Part shown: one piece after another, positions 22,036 to 40,448 of the stretch
Numbering within the stretch: position 1 is the stretch's first letter
Layout of the letters: every line of letters begins with the position of its first letter
DNA from: Cichorium intybus
Lineage: Eukaryota; Streptophyta; Magnoliopsida; Asterales; Asteraceae
Assembly (NCBI GenBank): GCA_023525715.1
Contig: CM042014.1
Span: 23,955,404 to 24,019,403, forward strand
DNA length: 64,000 bases
Direction of reading: 5' to 3'
Program-made: the position numbers and the translations under genes
Notes under the pieces: model-generated
What the model was told of the DNA's origin: nothing
Databases searched by the model: none
The model's input: only the letters and a program-made list of their open reading frames with translations

Positions 22036-25000
22036 TAGGGTAATTTGTTAAAAATTTCTTATATTTTGGCTTTATTTAGGAAAAAGTCATCCATGAATTT
22101 TATTTTGTGATTTAATACTTTAAACCTGTAAAAATTTGTGAAAAAAACCATTTTCACTTGATTTAGCAGGTCAGGGGTTAATTCATAAGTAAAACGATTT
22201 TACAGGGACTTTTTCGTAAATAAAATGAGTTTTTGTTCATTTTTGTAAGTGACATAACTTTTACATACATACGGTGTCCAAATTCTACAAACTTTATATC
22301 CTTAGAAACGTGGTAATTAGTACTACAACTTTGTTTTACAGACTTTTGTTTGAATATGTTTAGATCTTTTGCTACAATCCTTTAAACGTGAGCACAAAAC
22401 ATTTATGTCACTTTTTAGTTATTTTCAAACATTCATATGTCCTTCGTTATAACTCCAATTAACCTTAACTTTTTTCCTATGTTTTTACTATTTCCAATAA
22501 TATATTTTGTTAGAGTGATGATTTTTTCCAATTCCTTATAGATTTTAAGATATATTGTTATAAACATTGCATCTCAGAATAATTCAATATTTGATCATGT
22601 GTATGAACACCCATTGTGACACCCCATTTCTACTGATTTCAAATACCATGGTTTTTCGTATAAATACATGAATACAAAAATACGGTTTATCAAAAACCGA
22701 TAATTTACATTTTTAAAACTGTGGGTGTTACAAATCCATACCAAATCTAACCATAGTAAGCAAGAAGAGGATTAAACCTTGTGTCCAAGTTAGGAGCTAA
22801 CTCAAGCTCCACTCCAGCTAAACTTCATCCCATTTATAGCAACTTATTTTAACCTGGAATACATGGCAAAGCATAGAATACGTAAGACAAAAATTGTCTC
22901 GTGAGTTACATGAGTTTTAGACTCAAACCTTTAACTTCTTTTCCAACCTTTATATAAAAACTTATAACATAAAACATCTTTCAAGTTTTATAATCATATC
23001 ATGCCATAGCTCTTTACTTTTCAAAATCATTACATATCATGCCTTGCAAAAATATCTTCTTTCAAAACTTTATAATGACAATATACTATAACTCTGTACT
23101 TCTCAAAAATCATTTTATGATTTACTTTACAAAAATAACATCTTTCTTACTTTCTTTGACTGGTTTTATAAGCTTGCTGGATTTTTATACTTAGGGCTTT
23201 AATCACTATAAGTGATACCCCAAGTCTCTATGGCTAGAAAGAACGAATCATTCCTCACCATAGAAGTGCTGAGGCAATCTACTTCGCGATGGGGATTTTT
23301 CCCCAGTAGACCCCTTACCTAACCCGGGTAGGTTGGAACATAGTTCCCTTACTAACGCTGCTTGCTACAATTACCAGTCATACAAAAACTTGCTGCTTGC
23401 TTGAACATTTCTCATAGACATATAACTTGTGGCTAGGTTCCAAACTACATCATTTTATGTCTTTATGGCTGGATGCCAAATATAGCTTTCATCACATAAT
23501 TTTCATATGTTTAAAACATATTTTTCTAACATGCTAAGCTTTATGCCAAAATATACTTTCCAACATCTTATGGCTATATGACATTCATACTCGAAAACAT
23601 ATATAGTTTGTAACTAAAACATACTTCTTAAACATCTTGTGGCTATATGCCTATCCATACTTTCAAACATGTATAACTTGTATTCAAAATATACTTTCAC
23701 ATGATTGGTTCATAGACCAAAACATACTTTCACATAATTGGCTTTTAGACCAAAACATAACTTCAAATATAACATTATACTTTCACAAACAAGTTAGAAA
23801 TAATACTCTTGCATATAATTTCATATATAGAAATTTTATAAGAAATCTTGAAAATACTTACTTGCCATGTACCCCAGAATGGGTAAAAATACTGCATGTA
23901 CTCACCTCATGTATTGCTAGAAGATTGACTACACGTTCCTTGTATTTATACTCATTTGTGATTAAATAATCACTTGGCATGAACCTATAATTAACATGTT
24001 ATACATTAACTTTCATGCTAACTGATTCTATAACTCATTAGAGTCTTTATAATACTATATTGGGTCATATTAAGTATATAACTTTAAAATGACCAACTTT
24101 AATTAAATCGTATTTTGTACGTATTTTACTACAGTACCCTCGAGGGGTCGTATTTTAATTCCGACAATTTTCCATGAAGTCTTAGGCCATTTTAGACTTA
24201 TGTTTCAAATTTGGAGTTAATCGGACAAGTCTAGCTTAAATCCCAAGAATCAAGTTTTGACATTAACTTGAGATTTAGCCACTGCATGCTACAGTGATTT
24301 TCCGCGAGGTCGGATTATGAATTTAACAATTTTTCATATGATTTCATACCATTTTAAGGCTATGGTATGAGTTACAGACCAAACGGAAATGCCTAGCATC
24401 GAGTTTGAAACTCAAAAATTGGACAGAACTGATCAGGCTTCCTGCCGCGAGATCGGGTCGCGATCTATAGTATATTGCTATATTTGACGATTTTTCAAAC
24501 TGCAGTTGCACTATTTACCCCATTAAGCTCTTAATACTTAACTTAATTGGTTTAGGGTCATATCTAGGCCCTAAATACCAACTTACACTTAGTTTTAAAC
24601 TTCAAAATCATCAAACCTTCTTTAAAATTTTGAAAATTCTTCCGAAAACACCATTTTTCACAAAAATTCGTTTTATGGAAATTTAAGGTTTGAAACTGAT
24701 TCCTTACTTCACTTATGACATTTTTGGCTTAACAAAACCATTAGAATCATATGAAATCAGTTCCAACTCATAAACCCATTTCTAGGGTTCATGGGCTAAA
24801 AACCTATTTCATCATCTTTGCATCAAAGCTTCAATTCCTTTGAATTAATAACTACTACATGTTTCTTTCACCTTTTCTAACCCATTTGATTCATCAAAAC
24901 CAACTGAACATTCAAACCCGTGACTTAGGGTTCTTGAGCAAAAATCACCATTTCTTGATTTTTAACATATTCAACTACTAGAACATGTTAAATGGATGAT

Positions 25001-26740
25001 TTTGAGCAAGATGAGTTCATTGGAACTATAATCTCTTGAAAATCAGAAGTTAATGTTCAACTCCCGTTCAAGATTTTAAACTTGAAACAAAGAAACCTTA
25101 CCTCTTGAAGCTTGGAAATCACAATTTCCAAGTGATATAGCTTCAATTTTTGCAAGTTGATCAAGGCTTCATCTCCTTCCCGTGCCCTCTCTCTCGTTCT
25201 CTCTAGACTCTTCTGTAAATTTCTGGAGAATGAGAGATAACTCTCATTTATGTTTAATTTTTATAAATTAATTACACTTAGGTCCCTAGCTTTCATCTTT
25301 TGCACTTTGGCCACCAAAAATCAAATTTTATTTCATATAACTTAGTTTCTTACATTTTTGGTCCAAAAACCAAAATATACTTTCATAATAAATCTTATAC
25401 ATGGGCAAATGACCAAATTACCCATTTTTTATAGAATTAGCTTTCAAATACTTATCACCATTATTTGGTGTCAAAATTTTATTTAAATACATATTAGCTC
25501 CAAAAATCATATTTTTCCTTACTTAAAAGTCATTTGGATGTCAAATGACCATTTTGCCCTTTCTCATCAACTTTCTCCAAACTTTTGGTATTTTACCACA
25601 TTCTAAGTAATTTATTTTAAAACTTTCAAAATATTTTTGGTCTTTTCCTTACGTATTTTCTCGAATATAAATTCGAGATTTTTAGGTCGTTACACCCATT
25701 TTCAAACAAGCATATATTTTGTTATACACATTAATTTCACTTGATTCTTTTTTCTATGTACTCTTTGAAACATATACTAAAACTTTAATTTAAAAAGTGT
25801 CTTCTTAATAACTTCATATCTTGAGTTATTCATCTCCAAACATGGCCTTTTGATAACACTTATTTTCTATAAACATTACTTCAAATAGATGTGTATAGAA
25901 AAAGATAAGAGAAAGAATCAAATGCAATGGATGTGTATATCAAAAGTCAAGATCTGAAGTTATTAAGATCTAAAGCTATGTTTATAGCTATATGTCTCAA
26001 AATTCCATAGGTTCATTTGAGGCCATGTTTGAAGATGAATAAATCAAGATCTGAAGCTATTAAGAAAAAACTTTCTATATGAAAGTTTTCGTATATATAT
26101 TCTAAAGAGTACAAAGTAAAAAGAATCAATTGAAATGGATTTGTATTGCAAAAGATATGCTCATATGAAAATAAGTGCTGAAACACACGGAACGTTGAAT
26201 TATTATGGATACGATGTTTATATCTATATATCTCAAAATCTATGAGGAATGAGGAAACGTCATCAGTATGAAAATTGTATTATTTGAAATAAAAAAAAAC
26301 ATAGGAAAAAAATTCAGGTTAATTGGAGTTATAATGAAAGATATATAAATATTTAAAAATAACTAAAAAGTGACATGAATGGTTTGTGCTCACGTTTAAT
26401 GGATTGTAGCAAAAGATCTTAACATATTCAGACAAAAGTCTGTAAAACTAAGTTGTAGTATTAATTACCATGTTTCTAAGGGTATAAAGTTTGTAGAATG
26501 TGGACATCGTATGTAAAAATTATGTCACTTACAAAAATGAACAAATAACTCATTTTATTTGCAAAAAAGTCACTGTAAAATCGTTTTACTTGTGAATTAA
26601 CTACTGACCTGCTAAATTAGGTGAAAAGGGTTTTTCACAAATTTTTGCAGGTTTAGAGAATTAAATCACAAAATAAAATTCAATGAGGATTTTTTCCTAA
26701 ATAGAGCCAAAATGTATGGACTTTTTGACAAATTTCCCTA
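22036..26740. mobile_element. Long inverted-repeat (fold-back or MULE-like) element, split by a solo LTR
   Basis: The left arm (22036-22614 continuing at 25700-25852) is the inverted counterpart of the right arm (about 26020-26740). Shared words include CATTTTTGTAAGTGACATAA, CTTTTGCTACAATCC, AACGTGAGCACAAA and TTCATCTCCAAACATGGCC. The arms are roughly 740 bp each, about 80-85% identical by eye, with a short loop near 25853-26015. Without the LTR the element is about 1.6 kb. No transposase and no clear target duplication were found. Confidence 0.7.
22615..25694 (-). mobile_element. 3.08 kb solo LTR, probable gypsy chromovirus (TSD CCCAT)
   Basis: The perfect 5-bp duplication CCCAT (22610-22614 and 25695-25699) flanks a block whose minus strand starts TGTAACGACCTAAA and ends GGGGTGTCACA. 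The TGTAACGACC start and the large size are typical of Tekay/Del-type chromovirus LTRs. Internally, 23400-23780 is built of degenerate repeats of GGCTATATGCC...ACATACTTTC-type units. No coding region is present. A related LTR begins at 63509. Confidence 0.85.
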
Positions 26741-26760
26741 CTCTTTTATTACTCACAATT

Positions 26761-26922
26761 AAAGAGGTGCATACTCAGGTCTATCCAATGACGAGTGGAC
26801 GTGTGGAATATCCAATCGTACTCCATTGGGTAGACTGGAGTACGCACCCTCTTAATCCAACTTGTGCTCAAGACATTGACATAGAACAGGCCGTCATTGA
26901 ATATTCCACACGTCCACTCGTC
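26761..26922. repeat. Two interlocked inverted repeats
   Basis: Arms A (26761-26790 and 26824-26853) are complementary with a few mismatches. Arms B (26790-26811 and 26901-26922) are complementary over 22 bp (ACGAGTGGACGTGTGGAATA in the left arm). The left B arm lies in the loop of A and the right B arm lies outside it, so the two pairings are interleaved rather than nested. Confidence 0.75.
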
Positions 26923-28746
<1,824 letters not shown>

Positions 28747-28747
28747 T

Positions 28748-32081
<3,334 letters not shown>

Positions 32082-32176
<95 letters not shown>
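32082..32176. repeat. (TA)n array
   Basis: About 47 TA units between the MULE-like element and the first short Helitron. Confidence 0.97.

Positions 32177-33286
<1,110 letters not shown>

Positions 33287-33375
<89 letters not shown>
33287..33375. repeat. (TA)n array
   Basis: About 44 TA units between Helitron B and FB copy 3. Confidence 0.97.
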
Positions 33376-33379
<4 letters not shown>

Positions 33380-33859
33380 ATCTTTTGAGAACCAACTTCA
33401 TCTCGAGAACCCGAGAACTCCCAAACCGATATTTTTTTTTTCAAAAAACCGACCCCATAGGCCTCTTAGACGTTGAAATTTTTTTTCAGAAAAAACGACT
33501 TTTTTTTGAAAAAATTTGTACATGTGCAAAAAAAAAATTGTACATTTACAAACTTTTTTATACGTGAATTTTTTTCAAGTTTTTTTATGGATGCATTTCT
33601 AACACAAATTTAAGACGTTTTGTAAAAAAATTGAAAAAAAAATGTACGTATAAAAAAGTTTGTACATGTACAATTTTTTTTGCACATGTACAATCTTTTC
33701 AAAAAAATAAAATAAAAATGTTGTTTTTTTGGAAAAAAATTCAGCGCCTCAGGCCCATTTTGAGCGTCTAAGAGGTCTTTGGGTCGGTTTTTTGAATAAA
33801 TATCGGTTTGGGAGTTCTCGGGTCCTTGGGATAAAGTTGGTTCTCAAAATATCCTAAGT
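33376..33859. mobile_element. Fold-back element FB, copy 3
   Basis: Starts TAGGATCTTTTGAGAACCAA and ends in the complement of TTAGGATATTTTGAGAACC, so it lies inverted relative to copies 1 and 2. The central palindrome is TTGTACATGTACAA-like here. Confidence 0.85.
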
Positions 33860-34948
<1,089 letters not shown>

Positions 34949-34953
34949 ATACA

Positions 34954-35940
34954 TGACAACGCCTAGTAATATCAAGTATTTTAGTCGTTATTGAGCCCTA
35001 TTCTTAGTGAAATTATATCATATATGTTGTGGTATTCTCACTTTTTGTGTCAGTGCTTGTTTGGAAAGAAATGACGTAAACATGAGCTAAAAGCGTACAA
35101 AATGGAAGAAGTTTGAAGATAAAGACAAAACAGTCGAATTCACACGCGCGCCGCGGAATTTACAAAGGCGCGACGCGGTGACTCAGCATTGAGGCGGTGG
35201 AGAAGATTCAAATACCGAGAAAACGGGGATAAACCAGCACGCGGGCCGCGGATTTCACTTGTGTGCGGCGCGGCCTCTTAATTTTTGCAACTATAAATAG
35301 AGGGGATTAGGTCGAAAAAAGCATAAAAGACCTGGCATCGGAACTACTCCCAAGGTTTCTTTGACTTCGAGTTTCAGTTTTCAGCAACCATAATTTGGTA
35401 TTTTATGTTTTTCTATTTTAATTTTCAATTAGTTTAGTAATTTTGGCAGATTTGGCTAGTGTCTTTGGGTGTGACAACCATTGGCATTAGTTCTTAGTTT
35501 TTGAATTTTATGTTTACTGTTTTGAAACATTGGGATCTGAGTTTTTAATAGTCAATCATTCGGTTATCGTTAATTGCTCTCTTTTCGATGTTTTATGTTT
35601 TTGAATGGATTTTGGATGTTTTGATTGTGTTAGATGTTTGGATTTGATCTTTGTTACTTCTGATTTTGAAATACATTTCTGAATTCAGTAAGTACTCAGA
35701 TTAGTTTTGGTTTAGTTTAGTTGATGCTTGTGTTGGATTTATTGAATTGTGATTTTTGGGATTGTTTTTGGTATAAGTCGGAAACTAGATCCTCTGGCTG
35801 TAGAAGTGACACTACAGTTGGTAATCTGTTGCCTACCATGACCACGTAACTCCTGTGGATCGACCCTGACTACCATTGTACTAAGTGAGAGTGAGGTTTA
35901 TTTTACTATTTTTGACCGCATGACGACCACTGCGATGTCA
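34954..35940. mobile_element. Solo LTR, probable Athila/Tat-type gypsy (TSD ATACA)
   Basis: The perfect 5-bp duplication ATACA (34949-34953 and 35941-35945) flanks a 987-bp block starting TGACA and ending TGTCA. A TATA box (CTATAAATAGAGG, about 35290) lies in the expected promoter position. The 3' part contains TGTGGATCGACCCTGAC, a type of word seen near the end of Athila/Tat LTRs. Two GC-rich CGCGCCGCGG-like pairs occur upstream of the TATA box. Orientation is plus if the TATA box is the LTR promoter. Confidence 0.88.
35143..35275. repeat. Paired GC-rich CGCGCCGCGG motifs in solo LTR
   Basis: ACGCGCGCCGCGG...GGCGCGACGCGG (35143-35178) and ACGCGGGCCGCGG...TGCGGCGCGGCC (35238-35275) stand out in AT-rich DNA. 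They lie just upstream of the LTR TATA box. A similar motif lies in the copia-like LTR at 62082-62217. Confidence 0.7.
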
Positions 35941-35945
35941 ATACA

Positions 35946-36823
35946 AAAACACATATTTAGTACATCATGTTGAGACATTAAGATTTTAAATTAGCTACTA
36001 TACATATTGATTAAACTATTTACATATTTAGTCTATTAAATTAAAAAGACACCATCTTAGCTTTGTAATCAAATTCTTCCTTTTGTTTGTATAATATTTG
36101 ATCTCAAAATTACTCTTTCACTCGGTTCAAAACTTAATAATTCTTTTATAGTAACTTCATGATTATAAATCTTAATCTTGTTATTGGTTATTGTCCAACA
36201 CAAAATAACAAATTTGACAAAAATGTTTTCCCTTCCTATCTTTATAAAGGATAGCATACCTAACTATTGTTTCAATGACATCATTTAACATAAAAATCTA
36301 ATCCTTCAAATTGACATTAGAAGTAAATTTCTCCAAGCATGAAATCAAATTGTTCATGATTAAAAATAAATAAATTGACACTCTACTGCTTTCCCACTTC
36401 CTCGTAAATACATATATACTTGGTGCATTGCATAACCACAAACAAAGTAGAAGTGTTTTTTTATTTACTAAATGGTATTTTAGGCATTTGACTATATACT
36501 AAAAGATACCACCCATAACAAAAAGAATGAAAAGAAACTGACCTGAATAACCCATATGCTGAGCATTGATTCCAGTCAGAATAACCTGAATCCTACAAAA
36601 TATAAAATCTACAAAAAATAATAATAAACTTAATTAGCATACTTTAAAGAAAAATAATAATACCAAAATCAACAAACTGCAAGAAAAGTTACCCCAACCA
36701 ATGCATGTTTGCCTACAAGATCAACAGCTGGTAGGATCCCTCTATTTATGGGAAAAGAAAAAAACATTAAAGATGTATTAAATAATGGTTACAATTAAAG
36801 CATACTTTTATTGATTTGTTTAT
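35946..36823 (-). pseudogene. Helitron-like interior with exon-like host gene fragments
   Basis: Two exon-like blocks on the minus strand are bounded by AG and GT: 36741-36693 encodes GILPAVDLVGKHALVG and 36592-36543 encodes IQVILTGINAQHMGYS. An ORF at 36257-36069 reads IGRENIFVKFVILCWTIT. I do not recognise the source genes. Short correctly bounded exons without a complete gene fit the gene-fragment capture known for plant Helitrons, but they could be a relic of a local gene split by the LTR array. Confidence 0.4.
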
Positions 36824-37115
36824 TAGTAGCCGGTCAAGTCGATGTGTGGGACTGTGAGAAACAGTTAGAAATTTTTTTTTTGGTACATCTAGAGTAATTA
36901 GAAGAAAAAAAAGTATGAAGTGAATGAGAATAATAGGACCTTAAGCATTATTACAGAGGTATGTGAATGTTGAAAGGGAAAGATAATTACATCTTGTAAA
37001 GTTTCGGCAATAAGACGAGGAGGATTTTTGAAGGACACAAGGACTCGATGGGAAATACATAGAGACGTTCGAGAATGCGGATTTCGGGACGAAATCCAAA
37101 TAAGTGGGGGAGACT

Positions 37116-38905
37116 TGTAAGACCCGTGTCCTGATTATAACATATACTTAAAATAAGAGTGTTAGGAATTATATGATTTTTGGTAGTTATAAAGCTAAGA
37201 AAAACTTTAGTTACAATTTCATATGAAAATCAGCATTTTGTGTCGTTTTTAGAAAAATCATAATTAATTCTAGAAAAATCGTTTGGACCTCAAACCAGTG
37301 CACAAAGTTTACAAATTGAGTCTAGTACAATTACCAAAAATAATAGTAAGCTTGAAAATGACATTATCTATGGTAAAAAATGCAATCTTTACTGATTAGT
37401 TCGGAATTGACAGATTAGATAGTCTGTTTTCAAAAATTCATAATAAATCATAGAAAAATCGTATAAATACGTAAAATACATCCCTGGAAAGGTATTGAGA
37501 TAAATTTCTGGAATATCAAATAAAAACGTGAATTTCATGGGTTTAAAGTCGGCTAAACCAGTCTTGAACAGACTGATTCTAGAAGGTATTAATTTCAACA
37601 AAGTTATATTATTAAAATCTTTTGTCAAAAGTGTCATGCCATTTTTTATTCAAGAATTCAAGTATAAATACCCCTCAAAACATCTCATAAACCACACAAC
37701 TAAATCTCAATCCAATATATAGAGGTTTCTAAGTACTAGAGTGTAAGCAAGTGAGCGGAAGGAAGCTTAAAAGCCTAACGAAGGAGTTATAGATCTCGAC
37801 GACTGGTCATAAGGTAACTACAAACCTTTCTATAGCTTAATTAGGTATTGTAAAATAGTTTTTGTTAAGAAGTAGAATATTTAATAAGTATAACATATGT
37901 TATATTATAGTCATTTCTAACAATAGTAAACAAAAACCTTAAAATGTCGTTATTATAACAATTCGTAATTTCCGAAAATAATGCCGATTGATTTACTTAC
38001 GAGGAAGGTGACTAGGCCGATTACTTGGGATCTGGTTGTTGGATTTTCCGAAAGGCTAAAATGCTGAAAGGATCCTGCCACCCCATTTAATCTTCTACCT
38101 GGCCGTTCTTTACTTGATAAATCATGGAGTATCATATTGGAATTATTGAAGAGTTTAATGATGCGACTATAATATAGTTAAGGATTAAGAAATGATAGAT
38201 TTCTTATTATGTTAACAGTTAAAGTTGAAGGAAATACAAAGCCGAGAAAGATAAACGATATAGTCAACTATAATCAGGTGAGTCTTCTCACTATACTATA
38301 GGTGATATTGCATGCGTAGGAAGGAAGATATGTTAGACTAAGGTGATCTTACCTGTTATGATAATTGTATGAATTATTGCTATGATAATGATTGTTTGTG
38401 GACGGAACGGGATAGCCCGCGATCCAATAGGCGGAACGGGAATAGCCTGCGAGTCATTAGACGGAACGGGAAAAGCCTGCGAGCGATAAGACAGAACGGG
38501 AACTGCCCGTGAGTCTTCAGGCGGAACAGGGATAGCCCGTGAGTCTCACAGACATATGAATGGTTATTGTGTGTTGTATGTTATGTGATGGATCGTATGG
38601 TATTTTGAGGAACTCACTAAGCTCCGTGCTTACCCTTTCCCTATATAAAATACTGTTTCAGGTACATCAGGTACCATGGATGGCAAGGCGTGACGTGTAT
38701 ACACTGTGCTGCTTCATTGGAGGACTGTTTTTGAATGGATGTTCCGCTATGTTGTGATTTCATTAACTTTTGTTAATCCTGGGATGTTTTCATTAAACTT
38801 ATAAGTTATGGAATTTTTTTCAAAATTAATTAAGTGGCTTTTCTTATATTGAAGTATCCGTTTAATTTTTTTTTTTATTTTACCCTAAAATTTTGGGATG
38901 TTACA
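37116..38905 (+). mobile_element. LTR1 of the array
   Basis: 1790 bp, TGTAA...TTACA. Nearly or fully identical to LTR2 in direct comparison. Contains five 30-bp tandem units at 38401-38550. Confidence 0.9.
38401..38550 (+). repeat. Five 30-bp minisatellite units in LTR1
   Basis: Each unit is of the form CGGAACGGGAATAGCCTGCG plus a variable tail. CGGG and GCCCG or GCCTG within a unit can pair into a small hairpin. The block recurs at 44224-44373 and 50047-50196 in LTR2 and LTR3. Confidence 0.92.
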
Positions 38906-38908
38906 AGT

Positions 38909-38920
38909 TGGTATCAGAGC
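38909..38920 (+). promoter_or_regulatory. Primer binding site, array unit 1
   Basis: TGGTATCAGAGC, complementary to initiator tRNA-Met, three bases after the end of LTR1. The same site follows LTR2 at 44732-44743 and is absent after LTR3. Confidence 0.9.
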
Positions 38921-40320
38921 ACAGCTTGAGAGAATCAGGCTCACTTAGTGAGTTCTGGACTCAAGTTGAGGCTTAAGAGTTTTCTTAAAACATTTTTACG
39001 AAATAAAGATGTTTTATGAAGGGTGAACTGAAGACACAGTGTGTACCGCCAGCCGACGCCAGTATGAGAAAAGGGTTAAGTATCTAATATTGTGGATGTT
39101 AAAAGAAACATATGGTATATGTTTGCTGAAATGCCTGGTAGAGATCACACATTGTTGTATTATTATCTGCTATTTGCTAATAGAACTGTATGCTAGTGCC
39201 GATAGGTTGCATAGAGATTTCCACTAAGTTGTATACAATATGGACTGAATAGTCATAGAATGTGTGAGTTGACCTTATTGCATGTTCCTTGTTTGGTTGT
39301 TGCCTTAGGGAAGATTCTATTATTTGAAAGACTGTTTAGTTCGATATTGTATACAACTACGTTCGCGAAACAATCTGTCATCACTGGAGGAAGTTCCGTC
39401 TTAGTTAGAATAGCTGGGTGGGGGTGGGATTCCATGTATTCCTAGAAGGGTTGACATATGCCTTGTAAGGGCATATGTGTTAAAATTATCGGTGAGAAGC
39501 GAATTGGATATTTCGAGACGGGTCATGGAACGAACATGGATAGGTGTGGAAGGTAGTAGTAGAGCTCCTACTATCGAAAGCACAGGATCTGCGTTTGAGT
39601 CGGGAGTTCGTCACGAAGGATCCAAGGAGCTGAGTATGTGAGTGTCTAGCATAGTTGACTTAAATGCTAGTGTAATCTGGTAAACCTTTATCCATTCGAT
39701 TGGTGAATGTTGATTGTGAGGTTCAGTAGGAACAATTAAGATGTGATCATACCAGTTTGGTTGGACCGATCATGCTTAAGTTGATTACTGAGCTTAAAGA
39801 CTGTTGAAAGGGAGAATGTCAAAGTGCTATTGTGGTAGCTATTTTTCATGCAACTAATGGGCGCACAAGTCAGACAGGGACTAGAGGATGCAAGGGTGAG
39901 TTTTCCAACTCACGGTCAAAGAGGTGCAAGCGGCGCCTGAGATGATAGCGGGTATTTTTGAGTCGACTCTGTACATGCCTGGTGCTGTGTAATAGTGGGG
40001 CTACCTACCCTTGTATTGATATTGCTTAAGTGATTGATCAGGTCGTGTGGGTTGAGAGTCTGGATCACTTGCTCGTGATTGAGGTAACTGACGATAGAGG
40101 TGTTGACTAGGGTCGCAAGCGGATGAGTAACATATGGTGGTTGATGTAAACGTCTTTACATTATCGAAACATGTTTATTGAGATGGTGTTTGCCCCTGAT
40201 GCAAGTTGTTGGCTGAGCAGAGTGGGCTTGGTTTTTGTTCGAGAGTAAGAGCTCGTAAAAAAATTATAAATTGAATAAACAGACTTGGACTGTAGTCCAA
40301 GTGGGGGAGGAATACAAAAT
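38921..40320 (+). other. Non-coding 5' internal region, array unit 1
   Basis: No intact ORF. A possible eroded gag start lies at about 39040 (ASRRQYEKRVKYL). A polypurine-like AAGTGGGGGAGG at about 40300 lies just before the RWP-RK segment and may mark the former 3' end or a junction of the inserted host DNA. The copy in unit 2 spans 44744-46143. Confidence 0.55.
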
Positions 40321-40448
40321 TAAGGGAACAACATGAATATTATATTGAATCGATGAAATTATTAAAATTATAGTAACACGTCAATATATTTAATTCATTA
40401 CTACAACTTTATATTAATACATTAAGAAAAGTTTACAGAACTACTAAC

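Noticed and set aside
38401..38550. CRISPR-like regularly spaced repeats
   Set aside because: The 30-bp units are directly adjacent with no unique spacers, in a plant LTR; this is a minisatellite.
39039..39445. Short plus-strand ORFs in array internal regions (also at 44862-45268)
   Set aside because: No domain or pol motif; overlapping ORFs on both strands in degenerate retroelement sequence. Their duplication only reflects the tandem units.
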